The position numbers and the translations under genes are program-made. A model generated the notes under the pieces. That model was not told the DNA's origin. It did no database searches and saw only the letters and a list, made by a program, of their open reading frames with translations. Below, one piece after another: positions 27,641-37,594 of a stretch of DNA of 64,000 nt. Where the stretch lies: assembly GCF_040026395.1 (NCBI RefSeq), contig NZ_CP157278.1:2294001-2358000 (forward strand), written 5' to 3'. This DNA comes from Pedobacter lusitanus (GTDB taxonomy: Bacteria; Bacteroidota; Bacteroidia; Sphingobacteriales; Sphingobacteriaceae). Every line of letters begins with the position of its first letter. Positions within the stretch are counted from its first letter, which is position 1.

Positions 27641-27648
27641 TAGTTTTG
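27641..27648 (+). promoter_or_regulatory. -7 box of thyA-folA
   Basis: TAGTTTTG, full match to TAnnTTTG, 26 bp before the thyA ATG. No -33 TTTG at standard spacing. Confidence 0.4.
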
Positions 27649-27674
27649 TATTTTGAGCGAAATTATCCTCCAAC

Positions 27675-28469
27675 ATGAAACAATATCTGGACTTAATGCA
27701 ATACGTGCTGGACCATGGGGCACAGAAACACGACCGGACGGGAACAGGGACCATCAGTACATTTGGCTATCAGATGCGTTTTAACCTCCAGGAAGGTTTT
27801 CCTATGGTAACCACCAAAAAATTACACCTCAAATCAATTATCCATGAACTTATCTGGTTTTTGAATGGGGACACCAATATCAAATATCTGAAAGACAATA
27901 ATGTCAGGATATGGGACGAATGGGCTGATGAACAAGGAAACCTGGGCCCGGTTTATGGTTCGCAATGGCGGTCATGGCCAACACCTGGTGGCGGACATAT
28001 CGACCAGATCAGTAATATAATCAATACCATCAAGACTAATCCGGATTCCAGAAGGATCATGGTTTCTGCCTGGAATGTTGCTGATATTGATCAGATGGCT
28101 CTTCCTCCTTGTCATGCGCTCTTTCAATTCTATGTAGCCGACGGCAAACTAAGTTGCCAGCTTTATCAGCGCAGTGCTGATATATTTTTAGGTGTACCTT
28201 TTAATATAGCATCATATGCATTGTTGACTATGATGGTTGCACAGGTGTGTGATCTTCAATATGGTGACTTTATCCATACCCTGGGTGATGCACATTTATA
28301 TAATAACCATATTGAACAGGCTAAACTGCAGTTAAGCAGAGATACCAAAGCGCTGCCTGTCATGGAAATTAACCCTGCGGTAAAAGATATTTTCAGTTTC
28401 AAATTTGAAGACTTCAATCTGAAAAACTACGAACCTCATCCGCACATTAAAGGAATAGTAGCTGTATGA
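27675..28469 (+). CDS. thyA: Thymidylate synthase ThyA
   Basis: 264 residues, the normal length of bacterial ThyA. Motifs: [19 protein letters not shown], the catalytic Cys in [29 protein letters not shown], and [12 protein letters not shown]. It methylates dUMP to dTMP with methylene-tetrahydrofolate, which is oxidised to dihydrofolate; the following gene folA re-reduces it. The two genes overlap by 4 bp (ATGA), so they are co-translated. Confidence 0.97.
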   Translation: MKQYLDLMQYVLDHGAQKHDRTGTGTISTFGYQMRFNLQEGFPMVTTKKLHLKSIIHELIWFLNGDTNIKYLKDNNVRIWDEWADEQGNLGPVYGSQWRSWPTPGGGHIDQISNIINTIKTNPDSRRIMVSAWNVADIDQMALPPCHALFQFYVADGKLSCQLYQRSADIFLGVPFNIASYALLTMMVAQVCDLQYGDFIHTLGDAHLYNNHIEQAKLQLSRDTKALPVMEINPAVKDIFSFKFEDFNLKNYEPHPHIKGIVAV

Positions 28470-28951
28470 TCGTCTCAATCATTGTTGCCATTGCTGAAAA
28501 TAATGGAATAGGAAAAGATAATCAGTTGTTATGGCATCTCCCTGCTGATCTCAGACATTTTAAAAATACAACCAGCGGCCATACTGTTATTATGGGTCGT
28601 AAAACATTCGATTCTGTTGGAAAACCACTTCCCAATCGCCGTAATATAGTGATTACGCGGAGTTCATCTCTGGAAATACCAGGTGTTGAAGTGGTTAATA
28701 CACTGGATGCGGCAATCGCACTCTGTGATCCCTCAGAAGAAGTATTCATTGTAGGTGGAGCAGAGATCTATAAAATGGCAATGGATATTACTGATAAAAT
28801 TTATCTGACGGTAGTTAAAGGCGATTATGAAGCTGATACTTTTTTCCCGGCTATAGACCCGGATATATGGAAAGAGGAAAGCAGCAGCAGTCATGAGCCG
28901 GACGAAAAAAACAGCATTGGTTATACATTTTCAACCCTTGTTCGAAAATAG
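28466..28951 (+). CDS. folA: Dihydrofolate reductase FolA
   Basis: 161 residues. [28 protein letters not shown] carries the Met20-like loop and the catalytic Asp28; [26 protein letters not shown] is the NADPH-binding core and [14 protein letters not shown] the second cofactor segment. It restores tetrahydrofolate used by ThyA and is the target of trimethoprim. ATG 28466 overlaps the thyA stop. Confidence 0.96.
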   Translation: MIVSIIVAIAENNGIGKDNQLLWHLPADLRHFKNTTSGHTVIMGRKTFDSVGKPLPNRRNIVITRSSSLEIPGVEVVNTLDAAIALCDPSEEVFIVGGAEIYKMAMDITDKIYLTVVKGDYEADTFFPAIDPDIWKEESSSSHEPDEKNSIGYTFSTLVRK

Positions 28952-29005
28952 TTCCCAATCCTCAATAAATATTATATAAGGCTGACTATTAATTAAAAAA
29001 TTAAT

Positions 29006-29013
29006 TAGATTTG
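29006..29013 (+). promoter_or_regulatory. -7 box of secDF
   Basis: TAGATTTG, full match to TAnnTTTG, 50 bp before the secDF ATG, in an AT-rich stretch with ATTAAT repeats just upstream. Confidence 0.4.
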
Positions 29014-29063
29014 CCGACTTGTTGAAAAAAATATACAGCATAGACAAATAATTACAAACAAAA

Positions 29064-32006
29064 ATGCAAGGTAAAGGTTTCATTAAATTTATGGCAATAC
29101 TATTAGGTATTGTCTGCGTGTATTCCCTCTCGTTCAATTTCGTTACGTCGAATGTAGAAAAAGACGCTAAAGCGTATGCTAAAGGCGATCCGGCTAAGGA
29201 AAAAGCTTATTTGGACTCCATGTCAACTGTCCCGGTTTATCCGATTTTCGGATTTAACTATCAGTTCTGTAAAGGGAAAGAAATCAACTTAGGTCTTGAC
29301 CTTAAAGGTGGTATGAACGTAACGATGGAAATATCGTTAGGTGAGCTGGTAAAATCTTTAGCTAACCATACGGATGATGCTAATTTTAACAAAGCACTTT
29401 CTACTGCCCAAACTCAGCTGAACGCTGGTGGTAAAGATTTCATCAGTTTGTTTGTTAATGAATTTGAAAAAATCAGTCCTAATGTAAAACTTGCAGATTA
29501 TTTCTCTAATCAGGATAACGCACAGCAGTTAAAAGCTAACGCAAGCAACGCTGAAGTAAAATCTTACTTATCGAAAGAAGCAACCAGTGCAATTGACCGT
29601 TCATTTATCATTATCAGAAGTCGTATTGACGGATTTGGTGTGGTAAGTCCAAACATGCAGAAACAGGAAGGTACTAACCGTATCCTGATTGAGATGCCAG
29701 GTGTACAGGATAAAGAAAGAGTTCACAAATTATTGCAGGGATCTGCAGAATTACAATTCTGGCAGGTGTATCAAAATGAAGAGGTTTACTCTATCATGGA
29801 GAACATTAACAAGACCCTTGCTGCTACTTTGAAAGATACTGCCGCAACGACTATTGTAAAAGACACTGCTGCAAAAGCGAAAAGTGCATTGGCTAATCTG
29901 GCTAAGAAAACTAACGGAAAAGATTCTGCTGATTTAAAAACCAAAGAACTTTCTAAAGCTAACCCATTATTTGCTGTATTAAATATCCCTACTTACCAGA
30001 ACCAACAGGGTCAACCTGCTTTACGTCCTGGTCCAACTGTAGGATGGGTTGCTCAAAAAGATACTGCTAAAGTAAATTCTTACTTCAGAAGACCTGAAAT
30101 CGCTGCTATCGTTCCTCAGAGTTTCAAATTCATGTGGAGTGTAAGACCGATGGACGGTACTAAAGTTTTCGAACTTTATGCAATCAAATCTGTTGCTCCG
30201 GATGGAAAACCTGATTTAGGTGGTGAAGCTATCAGTGATGCCCGTCATGATTTCGATCAGAAAGGTAAACCTGAAGTCACCATGTATATGACTGGTGACG
30301 GTGCTCAAAAATGGAAAAAAATCACTGCAGAAGCTTCTGCTGATCCAAATAACAAAAAATCTATTGCTATTGTTCTTGACAACGCAGTTTACTCTGCTCC
30401 TACTGTTCAGAATGAAATTCCTAATGGTATCTCTTCAATCACCGGTAATTTTACTCAGGTTGAAACACAGGATTTAGCAAACATCTTAAAAGCAGGTAAA
30501 TTACCAGCTCCGGCACGTATTGTTGGTGAGTTTGTTGTTGGTCCTTCATTAGGAGAAGCAGCAATCCACAATGGCTTAATGTCATTTGTACTTGCTTTCA
30601 TTGTGATCCTGGTATTCATGGCGCTGTATTACAACAAAGCGGGATGGGTAGCCAACCTGGCGTTAGTGATCAACTTATTGTTCATCATGGGTATCCTGGT
30701 TTCACTGGGTGCGGTACTGACTTTACCTGGTATTGCTGGTATCATCCTGGTAATCGGTTTATCGGTGGATGCGAACATCCTGATCTTTGAACGTGTAAGG
30801 GAAGAACTTAACCATGGTAAATCGACTGCTGTTGCAATCAAAGAAGGTTTCAAACATGCGATGCCATCTATCATTGACTCCAACGTTACTGTATTAATTT
30901 TAGGGGTTATCCTTTATGCATTCGGTAGCGGTCCTGTTCAGGGTTTTGCAACTACTTTATGTATCGGTATTTTATCTTCACTATTCTGTGCAGTATTAAT
31001 CTCCCGTTTAGTATTTGATTCATTACTGAACAAAAATGCTAACATCACTTTCGGTAATAAAGCAACAATCCACGCTTTCAAGAATATCGCTTTCAACTTT
31101 GTTGGACGCAGAAAGATCTATTACACTATTTCTTCTATCATCATTATCTTAGGTATCATTTTCTACTTCAAAAATGGTGGACTGAGACTGGGTATCGATT
31201 TTAAAGGAGGAAGAACTTACATCGTTCATTTCGATAAAGGAATGGATACTGAAGAGGTAAAAGAAAAATTAGCTCCTGGTTTCCAGAACGAAGAAATTCA
31301 GGTTAAAACAGCTGGTGCTGACAATGAATTAAAAATCACTACGACTTACCATATTGCTGATCAGGATGCTGGCGCAGATAAGATCGTAGAGGATGCATTA
31401 AGAGCTGGTTTAGCTAAAACAGGTACTAAATATACTATTGAAAGTAACCAGAAAGTAGGTCCGATTATCGCGAGTGACCTTGTTTCAAGTGCTTACCTGG
31501 CTATTTTATTCTCTTGTTTGCTGATGTTCGTCTATATCATCATCAGATTCAAGAAAGTTAACTACGGTTTAGGTGCGGTTATCGCTTTATTCCATGACGT
31601 TTTACTGGTATTATCTTTCTATACTATCCTTGATGGTGTCTTACCTTTCTCTTTAGAGATTGGTCAGGATTTCATCGCAGCGATCTTAACAGTTATGTCT
31701 TATACAATGACTGAAACAGTAGTTGTATTTGACCGTATCCGTGAGAAGTTAGCTGAAGCCGGAAAAGACGATTTATATGGTGAAGAGCGTAATACTTTAA
31801 TCAACTTCGCTTTAAACAGCACATTAAGTCGTACAATCTTAACTTCATTAACTGTATTCTTCGTATTACTTGTAGTCTTCATCTTTGGTGGAGAAAGTAT
31901 CCGTGGATTTATCTTCGCATTATTAATTGGCCGTGTTATCGGTACATACTCTTCATTATGTATCTCTACTCCAATTGTAATTGACTTAGGTAAGAAACAC
32001 GCATAA
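29064..32006 (+). CDS. secDF: Fused SecD-SecF protein translocase subunit
   Basis: 980 residues. SecD part: N-terminal helix (about 5-25), first periplasmic domain with GLDLKGGMNVTMEI, a 270-residue periplasmic head, then five helices with the DVGLSVDANILIFERVREE-type motif D4 (here LSVDANILIFERVREEL). SecF part from about 680: FKNGGLRLGIDFKGGRTYIV and five helices with TETVVVFDRIREKL. The fusion uses the proton gradient to pull exported proteins through SecYEG. Codon choice is noticeably uniform (GGT, GCT, TTA), as expected for a highly expressed gene. It stands alone with its own promoter and terminator. Confidence 0.96.
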   Translation: MQGKGFIKFMAILLGIVCVYSLSFNFVTSNVEKDAKAYAKGDPAKEKAYLDSMSTVPVYPIFGFNYQFCKGKEINLGLDLKGGMNVTMEISLGELVKSLANHTDDANFNKALSTAQTQLNAGGKDFISLFVNEFEKISPNVKLADYFSNQDNAQQLKANASNAEVKSYLSKEATSAIDRSFIIIRSRIDGFGVVSPNMQKQEGTNRILIEMPGVQDKERVHKLLQGSAELQFWQVYQNEEVYSIMENINKTLAATLKDTAATTIVKDTAAKAKSALANLAKKTNGKDSADLKTKELSKANPLFAVLNIPTYQNQQGQPALRPGPTVGWVAQKDTAKVNSYFRRPEIAAIVPQSFKFMWSVRPMDGTKVFELYAIKSVAPDGKPDLGGEAISDARHDFDQKGKPEVTMYMTGDGAQKWKKITAEASADPNNKKSIAIVLDNAVYSAPTVQNEIPNGISSITGNFTQVETQDLANILKAGKLPAPARIVGEFVVGPSLGEAAIHNGLMSFVLAFIVILVFMALYYNKAGWVANLALVINLLFIMGILVSLGAVLTLPGIAGIILVIGLSVDANILIFERVREELNHGKSTAVAIKEGFKHAMPSIIDSNVTVLILGVILYAFGSGPVQGFATTLCIGILSSLFCAVLISRLVFDSLLNKNANITFGNKATIHAFKNIAFNFVGRRKIYYTISSIIIILGIIFYFKNGGLRLGIDFKGGRTYIVHFDKGMDTEEVKEKLAPGFQNEEIQVKTAGADNELKITTTYHIADQDAGADKIVEDALRAGLAKTGTKYTIESNQKVGPIIASDLVSSAYLAILFSCLLMFVYIIIRFKKVNYGLGAVIALFHDVLLVLSFYTILDGVLPFSLEIGQDFIAAILTVMSYTMTETVVVFDRIREKLAEAGKDDLYGEERNTLINFALNSTLSRTILTSLTVFFVLLVVFIFGGESIRGFIFALLIGRVIGTYSSLCISTPIVIDLGKKHA

Positions 32007-32025
32007 GTAAATTCATATTTATTTC

Positions 32026-32060
32026 AAAAGCCTCCTCTGATGTTCAGGGGAGGCTTTTTT
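32026..32060 (+). terminator. secDF terminator
   Basis: AAAAGCCTCC-TCTGA pairs with TCAG-GGGAGGCTTTT (one G-U) and a T6 run follows, 20 bp after the stop. Confidence 0.85.
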
Positions 32061-32264
32061 CATGCAGGCCAATCCCTGTTTTGTAAAACAGAACTTCATT
32101 CATCAACATTTTTTCTGCAGATACCGGTCATCTCCCACCCCAAAAAAGTTAATCATTTAGCTAATTTCAGTTAATCATTTCAGGCAGGATTTCTTTTCTT
32201 TTGTAAGGAAGCTAAATCAATTTATAGCACAATAACTATCATAGCTAACCTAAACCCTGGAAAA

Positions 32265-33620
32265 ATGATATCAAAAAAACTACAGCTATTACTACTGATT
32301 ATCCTGCTGACTTCTTCCAGTCTCTTTGCACAAAAGATGATCGGGAATGAAACCCAGGAACAAAAACAGAAACGTATGGAATGGTGGACACAAGACCGTT
32401 TTGGTATGTTTATCCATTGGGGACTTTACGCACAGCCTGCGAGACATGAGTGGGTCAAAAGTGTGGAAGGACTTTCCAATGAACAATACCAGAAGTATTT
32501 TGACCAGTTTAATCCGGATTTATTTGAACCAAAAAAATGGGCTAAACAAGCTAAAGCAGCAGGGATGAAATATGCTGTTCTGACTACTAAACACCATGAA
32601 GGCTTTTGTCTGTTTGACACCAGATTTACAGACTACAAAGCAAACAATACACAGGCGAAACGTGATCTGGTAAAGGAATATGTGGATGCTTTCAGGGCAG
32701 AAGGTATTAAAGTTGGTTTTTATTATTCCCTGCTTGACTGGCACCATCCGGATTATACCATGGATGAAAACCATCCGCTGACCAAAAAAGATAAAAGTGA
32801 TGCAGCCTATGCCACGCTCAACAAAGGAAGAGATATGGCAAAATACAGGGCTTATATGCGTAATCAGATCACTGAGCTGTTAACCAAATATGGAAAAATA
32901 GACATCCTGTGGCTGGACTTCTCTTTTCCAAAACCTAATGGAAGAGGTAAAGGTAAAGATGACTGGGGATCTGTTGAACTGCTTAAACTAATCAGAAAAT
33001 TACAGCCAGGTATCATTGTAGATAACAGATTGGATCTTGGCGAATATAAAGACGGGGCGGATTTCGAAACTCCTGAACAGGTTAGTACCGCAGAACTGGC
33101 AAAATACAAAGGAAAAACCTGGGAAACCTGCCAGACATTTTCCGGATCATGGGGATATCACAGAGATGAAAACAGCTGGAAATCACATAAACAATTACTG
33201 GATCTGCTGATTACTTCGGTAAGTAATGGTGGTAATCTGATTCTTAATGTCGGACCAACAGCAAGAGGAGAATTTGATCGTCGTGCAACAAACGCGCTGG
33301 ATAGTCTCAGCCAATGGATGCATGCCAATGATAAATCTATTTACAATTGTACTTATGCACCTGATGGATATGCTACACCTGAAAATTCTAAACTGACATA
33401 TAATCCAAAGACTAAAAGATTATATGTTCATCTTTTTGAATATCCATCAAATGGCAAACTGACTTTATCCGGATACAATGGTAAAGTTAAATACGCCCAG
33501 TTTTTAAATGACAGCTCTGAACTAATCTATAAGCAGGCAGGATCAAATGATCTGACGGTCACGCTGCCGGCTAGAAAACCTGATTTCTCTATTCCCGTAA
33601 TAGAACTTATACTTCAGTAA
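32265..33620 (+). CDS. GH29 alpha-L-fucosidase, exported
   Basis: 451 residues with signal peptide (cut near residue 22, SSLFAQ). The GH29 domain shows FGMFIHWGLYAQPARHEWV, KYAVLTTKHHEGFCLFDTRFTDY, GFYYSLLDWHHPDY, and IDILWLDFSF, whose Asp is the catalytic nucleophile in GH29. A short C-terminal beta domain (about 355-451) follows. It releases alpha-linked fucose from glycans in the periplasm or outside. The substrate linkage cannot be read. It is not next to a SusC/SusD pair; the GH92 mannosidase lies 4 kb downstream on the other strand. Terminator at 33645-33684. Confidence 0.93.
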   Translation: MISKKLQLLLLIILLTSSSLFAQKMIGNETQEQKQKRMEWWTQDRFGMFIHWGLYAQPARHEWVKSVEGLSNEQYQKYFDQFNPDLFEPKKWAKQAKAAGMKYAVLTTKHHEGFCLFDTRFTDYKANNTQAKRDLVKEYVDAFRAEGIKVGFYYSLLDWHHPDYTMDENHPLTKKDKSDAAYATLNKGRDMAKYRAYMRNQITELLTKYGKIDILWLDFSFPKPNGRGKGKDDWGSVELLKLIRKLQPGIIVDNRLDLGEYKDGADFETPEQVSTAELAKYKGKTWETCQTFSGSWGYHRDENSWKSHKQLLDLLITSVSNGGNLILNVGPTARGEFDRRATNALDSLSQWMHANDKSIYNCTYAPDGYATPENSKLTYNPKTKRLYVHLFEYPSNGKLTLSGYNGKVKYAQFLNDSSELIYKQAGSNDLTVTLPARKPDFSIPVIELILQ

Positions 33621-33644
33621 AAAGACAGGTTACAACATTATAAT

Positions 33645-33684
33645 AACAGGGTAGTTTTTCATCTGGAAAACCTACCCTGTTTTT
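33645..33684 (+). terminator. Terminator behind the fucosidase gene
   Basis: AACAGGGTAG-TTTTTC / GGAAAA-CCTACCCTGTT with one bulge, then TTTTG. Confidence 0.75.
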
Positions 33685-33744
33685 GTTATTTCTTATTTTT
33701 ACTTACATTGAGCCATCACACAAATTATCAGTGTGCAAAATAAT

Positions 33745-34611
33745 ATGAGTCAGAAAGCTATTAAACTAATCGAATGTCCAAGGGATGCCATGCAGGGTAT
33801 TCATGATTTTATTCCTACAGATTTAAAAGCGGCCTATATCAACTTACTTTTACAGGTTGGTTTTGATACTATAGACTTTGGCAGCTTTGTATCTCCAAAA
33901 GCTATTCCTCAGCTTAAGGATACTAAAGAAGTGTTAGCTCAATTGGATCTCAGTAATACGAAAAGTAAATTACTGGCTATTGTTGCCAATTTGCGCGGAG
34001 CCGAAAATGCAATGCTTTTCCCTGAAATCTCCTATGTTGGATTTCCTTTTTCTATTTCTGAAACTTTTCAGCAGAGAAATACAAATTCGAGTATTAAAGA
34101 CTCTTTAACCACAGTGGAGCAGATGCTTGAGTTATGTGATAGACATCAGAAGACAGCTGTAATTTATTTGTCCATGGGTTTTGGAAATCCATACGGTGAT
34201 ATCTACAACACAGATATTGTAGCACAATGGGCTTCTGCCCTGGTAGAAAGAGGGACAAAAATTCTTTCTCTTTCTGATACCACGGGTGTATCTGCACCAG
34301 AAAAAATCAAAGAATTACTACCACTTCTGGTCAGCAGTTTTCCGCAAACAGAAATCGGACTTCATTTGCACAGCACTCCGGACACACGTAATGAAAAGAT
34401 TGAAGCGGCCTACCTTAGTGGGTGCCGACGCTTTGATAGTGCCTTAAAGGGATTTGGAGGATGCCCTATGGCTGCTGACGACCTGACCGGTAATCTGGCA
34501 ACAGAAGGACTGATTGATTACCTTACACAAAAAGGTGAGGTATTGAATTTAAATATGGATAAATGGCGTCAGGCTATGCTATTATCAGCTGAGGTTTTTC
34601 AAGGGATGTAA
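33745..34611 (+). CDS. Hydroxymethylglutaryl-CoA lyase-like aldolase
   Basis: 288 residues from ATG 33745; a GTG at 33733 would add four residues. TIM-barrel HMGL/DRE-type motifs: KLIECPRDAMQG (in place of EVGPRDGLQ, with the catalytic Arg-Asp), DTIDFGSFVSPKAIPQ, SLSDTTGVSAP, GLHLHSTPD (metal-binding His pair) and the signature FDSALKGFGGCPMA with the conserved Cys. The family cleaves HMG-CoA to acetyl-CoA and acetoacetate in leucine breakdown. Leucine dehydrogenase at 50709 is compatible with that, though no other leucine-pathway gene is here. A short hairpin overlaps its stop (GGGATGT/ACATCCC, 34603-34621). Confidence 0.85.
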   Translation: MSQKAIKLIECPRDAMQGIHDFIPTDLKAAYINLLLQVGFDTIDFGSFVSPKAIPQLKDTKEVLAQLDLSNTKSKLLAIVANLRGAENAMLFPEISYVGFPFSISETFQQRNTNSSIKDSLTTVEQMLELCDRHQKTAVIYLSMGFGNPYGDIYNTDIVAQWASALVERGTKILSLSDTTGVSAPEKIKELLPLLVSSFPQTEIGLHLHSTPDTRNEKIEAAYLSGCRRFDSALKGFGGCPMAADDLTGNLATEGLIDYLTQKGEVLNLNMDKWRQAMLLSAEVFQGM

Positions 34612-34635
34612 ATCACATCCCCTTAACTTTACTTT

Positions 34636-35058
34636 CTATTTCTTTACCATTCTGAAGTGTTGTATACCAGCTTCTTCAAACTGTTCACCTTCAACAGCAA
34701 AGCCAAATTTAGCATACAGGCTCACAGCTTCCACCTGTGCATTTAAATAGATCGCATTGGCACTATCAGGTATATCTGCCAAAGCAGCGGCTACAAGAGC
34801 CTGTCCTACCCTTTTACGTCTGTACTCTTTGAGCACAGCAAAACGTTCCAGCTTATATCCTTTATCTGTCTTTCGCCAGCGGCACGCACCACAGGGATGA
34901 TTGTCCATTAAAGCCAGAAAATGATGAGAAACATCTTCATTTTCCCATTCCAGCTCCGGAGGGCATCCTTGTTCGTTCACAAATACTTGTTTACGAATCG
35001 CAAATGCGCTTTCCAGCTCTTCCTGTGTTCTGATTTTATTTACCTGAAGTAGTTCCAT
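34636..35058 (-). CDS. GNAT-family N-acetyltransferase
   Basis: 140 residues. GNAT features: N-terminal FAIRKQVFVNEQGCPPELEWE, the acetyl-CoA pyrophosphate loop EYRRKRVGQALVAAAL (R/Q-x-x-G-x-G/A-like), and NAQVEAVSLYAKFGFAVEGE near the end. The opening resembles ElaA/YjcF-type members. Substrate is unknown. It is preceded by a 44-codon coding-like frame ending 11 bp upstream (35070-35204), probably in the same transcript, and is convergent with the HMG-CoA-lyase-like gene. Confidence 0.85.
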   Translation of the reverse strand: MELLQVNKIRTQEELESAFAIRKQVFVNEQGCPPELEWENEDVSHHFLALMDNHPCGACRWRKTDKGYKLERFAVLKEYRRKRVGQALVAAALADIPDSANAIYLNAQVEAVSLYAKFGFAVEGEQFEEAGIQHFRMVKK

Positions 35059-35069
35059 GATTTTTAGGT

Positions 35070-35204
35070 TTAAATAAATCCTTTGTCTTTATAACGCTTA
35101 ATTTCCCCGGCTGCATCAATTGCATTAGAACAAAGAATAGCTGATTCTTGTTTTACAAGTCCTGATAATGTGACACAGATCTTATGTAATTGATCTGATT
35201 GTAT
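35070..35204 (-). other. 44-codon coding-like frame without a usual start codon
   Basis: The frame encodes a helical, protein-like sequence (SDQLHKICVTLSGLVKQ, then SAILCSNAIDAAGEIKRY, ending KDKGFI). It closes at TAA 35070-35072, 11 bp before the GNAT ATG, and at its upstream end at a TAA directly before ATA 35204. No ATG, GTG or TTG lies in it before the C-terminal part. It may start at ATA, be the tail of a broken gene, or carry a mutated start. I do not recognise it. Confidence 0.35.
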
Positions 35205-35270
35205 TTACCGGACTCATGATTTTGCTATTTATTTGGTTATCCTGACATTTTAAAGAAAAACACAGGAAAT

Positions 35271-35304
35271 AAAAAAGCGCTTCAGAAATCATCCTGAAGC
35301 GCTT
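35271..35304 (-). terminator. fbaA terminator
   Basis: AAGCGCTTCAG / CTGAAGCGCTT stem (11 bp, 8-nt loop), followed on the minus strand by a T6 run, 18 bp after the fbaA stop. Confidence 0.85.
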
Positions 35305-35321
35305 CTTAAAAATGAATTTAT

Positions 35322-36401
35322 TTATAATTTATCACTTGCGTCTTTACAGTTTAAGTCTTCAAAAGCCTGAGTTAAACGTTTAACAAATGCTTCCTCTCCT
35401 TTACGCAACCATACGCGTGGATCATAATATTTCTTATTTGGTTTATCTTCTCCATCAGGATTTCCAATTTGTCCCTGAAGATAAGCTTCATTTGCTTTAT
35501 AATAATCCAATACACCTTCCCATAATGCCCATTGCATATCTGTATCAATGTTCATTTTGATTGCACCATAAGAAATAGCTTCTCTGATTTCTTCCTGAGA
35601 AGAACCTGATCCACCATGAAATACAAAGTTGATTGGTTTTTCAGCTGTTAATCCAAATTTCTCTTTTACAAATTCCTGAGAATTTTTAAGAATTACTGGT
35701 TGTAATTTAACGTTACCTGGTTTATAAACACCGTGAACATTACCAAAAGCAGCTGCAACAGTAAATTTATCACTTACTTTACTCAATTCCTCATAAGCAT
35801 AAGCTACTTCAGAAGGCTGAGTATATAATTTAGAGCTATCCACATCACTGTTATCCACACCATCTTCTTCACCACCGGTTACACCCAGTTCAATTTCGAT
35901 AGTCATGCCCATTTTAGCCATACGTGCTAAATATTTAGCTGATATCTCCATATTCTCTTCAATTGGTTCTTCCGAAAGATCCAGCATATGTGAAGAGAAC
36001 AACGGTTTACCATGCTCAGCAAAGAATTTTTCTCCATGATCTAACAGACCGTCAATCCATGGCAATAGTTTTTTAGCAGCGTGGTCAGTATGTAAAACAA
36101 CTGCTACACCATAGTGCTCTGCTAATAAATGTACATGCTTTGCCGCCGATACAGCACCTAATACACATGCATTTAAATTATCATTATTTAACGTCTTACC
36201 TGCATAAAATTGCGCACCACCATTTGATAATTGAATCATAACTGGTGAATTCACCGCTTTAGCAGTTTCCATAACCGCATTGATGGTATTTGTTCCGGTA
36301 ACATTAACTGCAGGCAATGCAAACTGATGTTTTTTAGCCTGTTCAAATAATTCCTGAACAGCATCTCCGTAAATTACGCCTTTATAGCCTTTTAAACTCA
36401 T
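35322..36401 (-). CDS. fbaA: Class II fructose-bisphosphate aldolase
   Basis: 359 residues, the same length and architecture as E. coli FbaA (class IIa). Zinc and substrate motifs: VVLHTDHAAKKLLPWIDG (His-x-Asp-His), IEIELGVTGGEEDGVDNS, FGNVHGVYKPG, VFHGGSGSS and MNIDTDMQWA. It interconverts fructose 1,6-bisphosphate with dihydroxyacetone phosphate and glyceraldehyde 3-phosphate in glycolysis and gluconeogenesis. It is a single-gene unit, divergent from accD. Confidence 0.97.
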   Translation of the reverse strand: MSLKGYKGVIYGDAVQELFEQAKKHQFALPAVNVTGTNTINAVMETAKAVNSPVMIQLSNGGAQFYAGKTLNNDNLNACVLGAVSAAKHVHLLAEHYGVAVVLHTDHAAKKLLPWIDGLLDHGEKFFAEHGKPLFSSHMLDLSEEPIEENMEISAKYLARMAKMGMTIEIELGVTGGEEDGVDNSDVDSSKLYTQPSEVAYAYEELSKVSDKFTVAAAFGNVHGVYKPGNVKLQPVILKNSQEFVKEKFGLTAEKPINFVFHGGSGSSQEEIREAISYGAIKMNIDTDMQWALWEGVLDYYKANEAYLQGQIGNPDGEDKPNKKYYDPRVWLRKGEEAFVKRLTQAFEDLNCKDASDKL

Positions 36402-36626
36402 TGTTATTAGATTTTATGTAAGCCGAAGTTAGGAAAAATATTAGCCTGGGCAAACCTCAAATGGTATTATTTTCATAGAGACTGTAATCGTTATAAAGGC
36501 TATTCATGTATACCGGGAATTTTATAATGATAACCTTTTGATACATCACATAATTTATCCGAAATCTAGATAAAGCTGTTCTGATTTTTTTTTGTTTCTT
36601 TGTAATCGCATTTTTCAACGAATAAC

Positions 36627-37473
36627 ATGGCTTGGTTTAAGAGAGAAAAAAAAGGTATCAGTACGCTGACAGAAGAAAAAAAAAGAAGCGCCGGATGGCT
36701 TATGGAACAAGTGTCCTAATTGCAAAAAAGCATTACACAGCGCAGATCTGATCGAAAATAAATACGTTTGTCACTATTGTGATTACCATTTGAGAGTTGG
36801 TTCCAAAGAATATTTTCAGGTATTATTTGATAATAATGACTTCAAGGAACTTTTTGCAGACCTGACTTCAGGAGATCCGCTGAACTTCAATGACAATAAA
36901 CCTTATACAGAACGTCTGGTAGATACAATGGCAAAAACAGGCCTGAAAGACGCTATTCGTTCAGCGGTTGGTAAAATAGAAGGAGAAGATCTGGTAATTG
37001 CCTGTATGGATTTTAACTTCATCGGTGGTTCAATGGGTTCTGTAGTGGGAGAGAAAATCGCAAGATCAATCGATTACAGTATCAAACATAAAATTCCGTT
37101 TCTGATGATCTCCAAATCCGGAGGAGCAAGAATGATGGAAGCAGCATTTTCTTTAATGCAAATGGCCAAAACTTCGGCTAAACTGGCTCTGCTTAATCAG
37201 GCAAAAATACCTTATATATCTTTATTAACTGACCCGACGACTGGTGGTGTAACAGCTTCCTACGCGATGCTTGGTGATATTAATATTGCAGAACCAGGTG
37301 CACTTATCGGATTTGCAGGACCAAGAGTAATTAAAGAAACTATTAAAAAGGATTTACCTAAAGGTTTCCAGACTGCAGAATTTGTGCAGGAACATGGTTT
37401 CCTTGACTTTATTGTAGACCGCAGAGCGATGAAAGCTAAATTGGCTACTTTTATTAAAATGGTGAAAAACTAG
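36627..37473 (+). CDS. accD: Acetyl-CoA carboxylase beta subunit AccD, frameshifted at an A9 run
   Basis: The carboxyltransferase beta subunit for malonyl-CoA synthesis. From ATG 36627 the frame reads [19 protein letters not shown] and then runs out of frame, stopping at 36717-36719. The rest, in the +1 frame, gives [13 protein letters not shown], the zinc-ribbon pair CPNC/CHYC, and the crotonase-like body with [14 protein letters not shown] and [14 protein letters not shown] to the stop at 37473. The switch must lie between 36670 and 36716, where nine A (36676-36684) replace the eight needed. So it is a real mutation, a sequence error, or corrected by slippage. accD is normally essential. 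With the frame restored the protein is about 282 residues, normal length. Confidence 0.9.
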
Positions 37474-37491
37474 AGATTTATATCCTATAAG

Positions 37492-37540
37492 AAATCCCCT
37501 GCAGAACATGCAATTTATGCTGGTTCTACAGGGGATTTTT
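37492..37540 (+). terminator. accD terminator
   Basis: AAATCCCCTG-CAGAAC pairs with GTTCT-ACAGGGGATTT, then T-rich tail. Confidence 0.8.
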
Positions 37541-37594
37541 ATTTATGCGTCAGTAAATTTTATATTCGCACGCAAGTTTTCGGTGAATATTTCT

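Noticed and set aside
36790..37473. Stand-alone 227-residue AccD starting at a TTG
   Set aside because: That TTG is an internal Leu codon after the zinc ribbon; the gene clearly begins at 36627.
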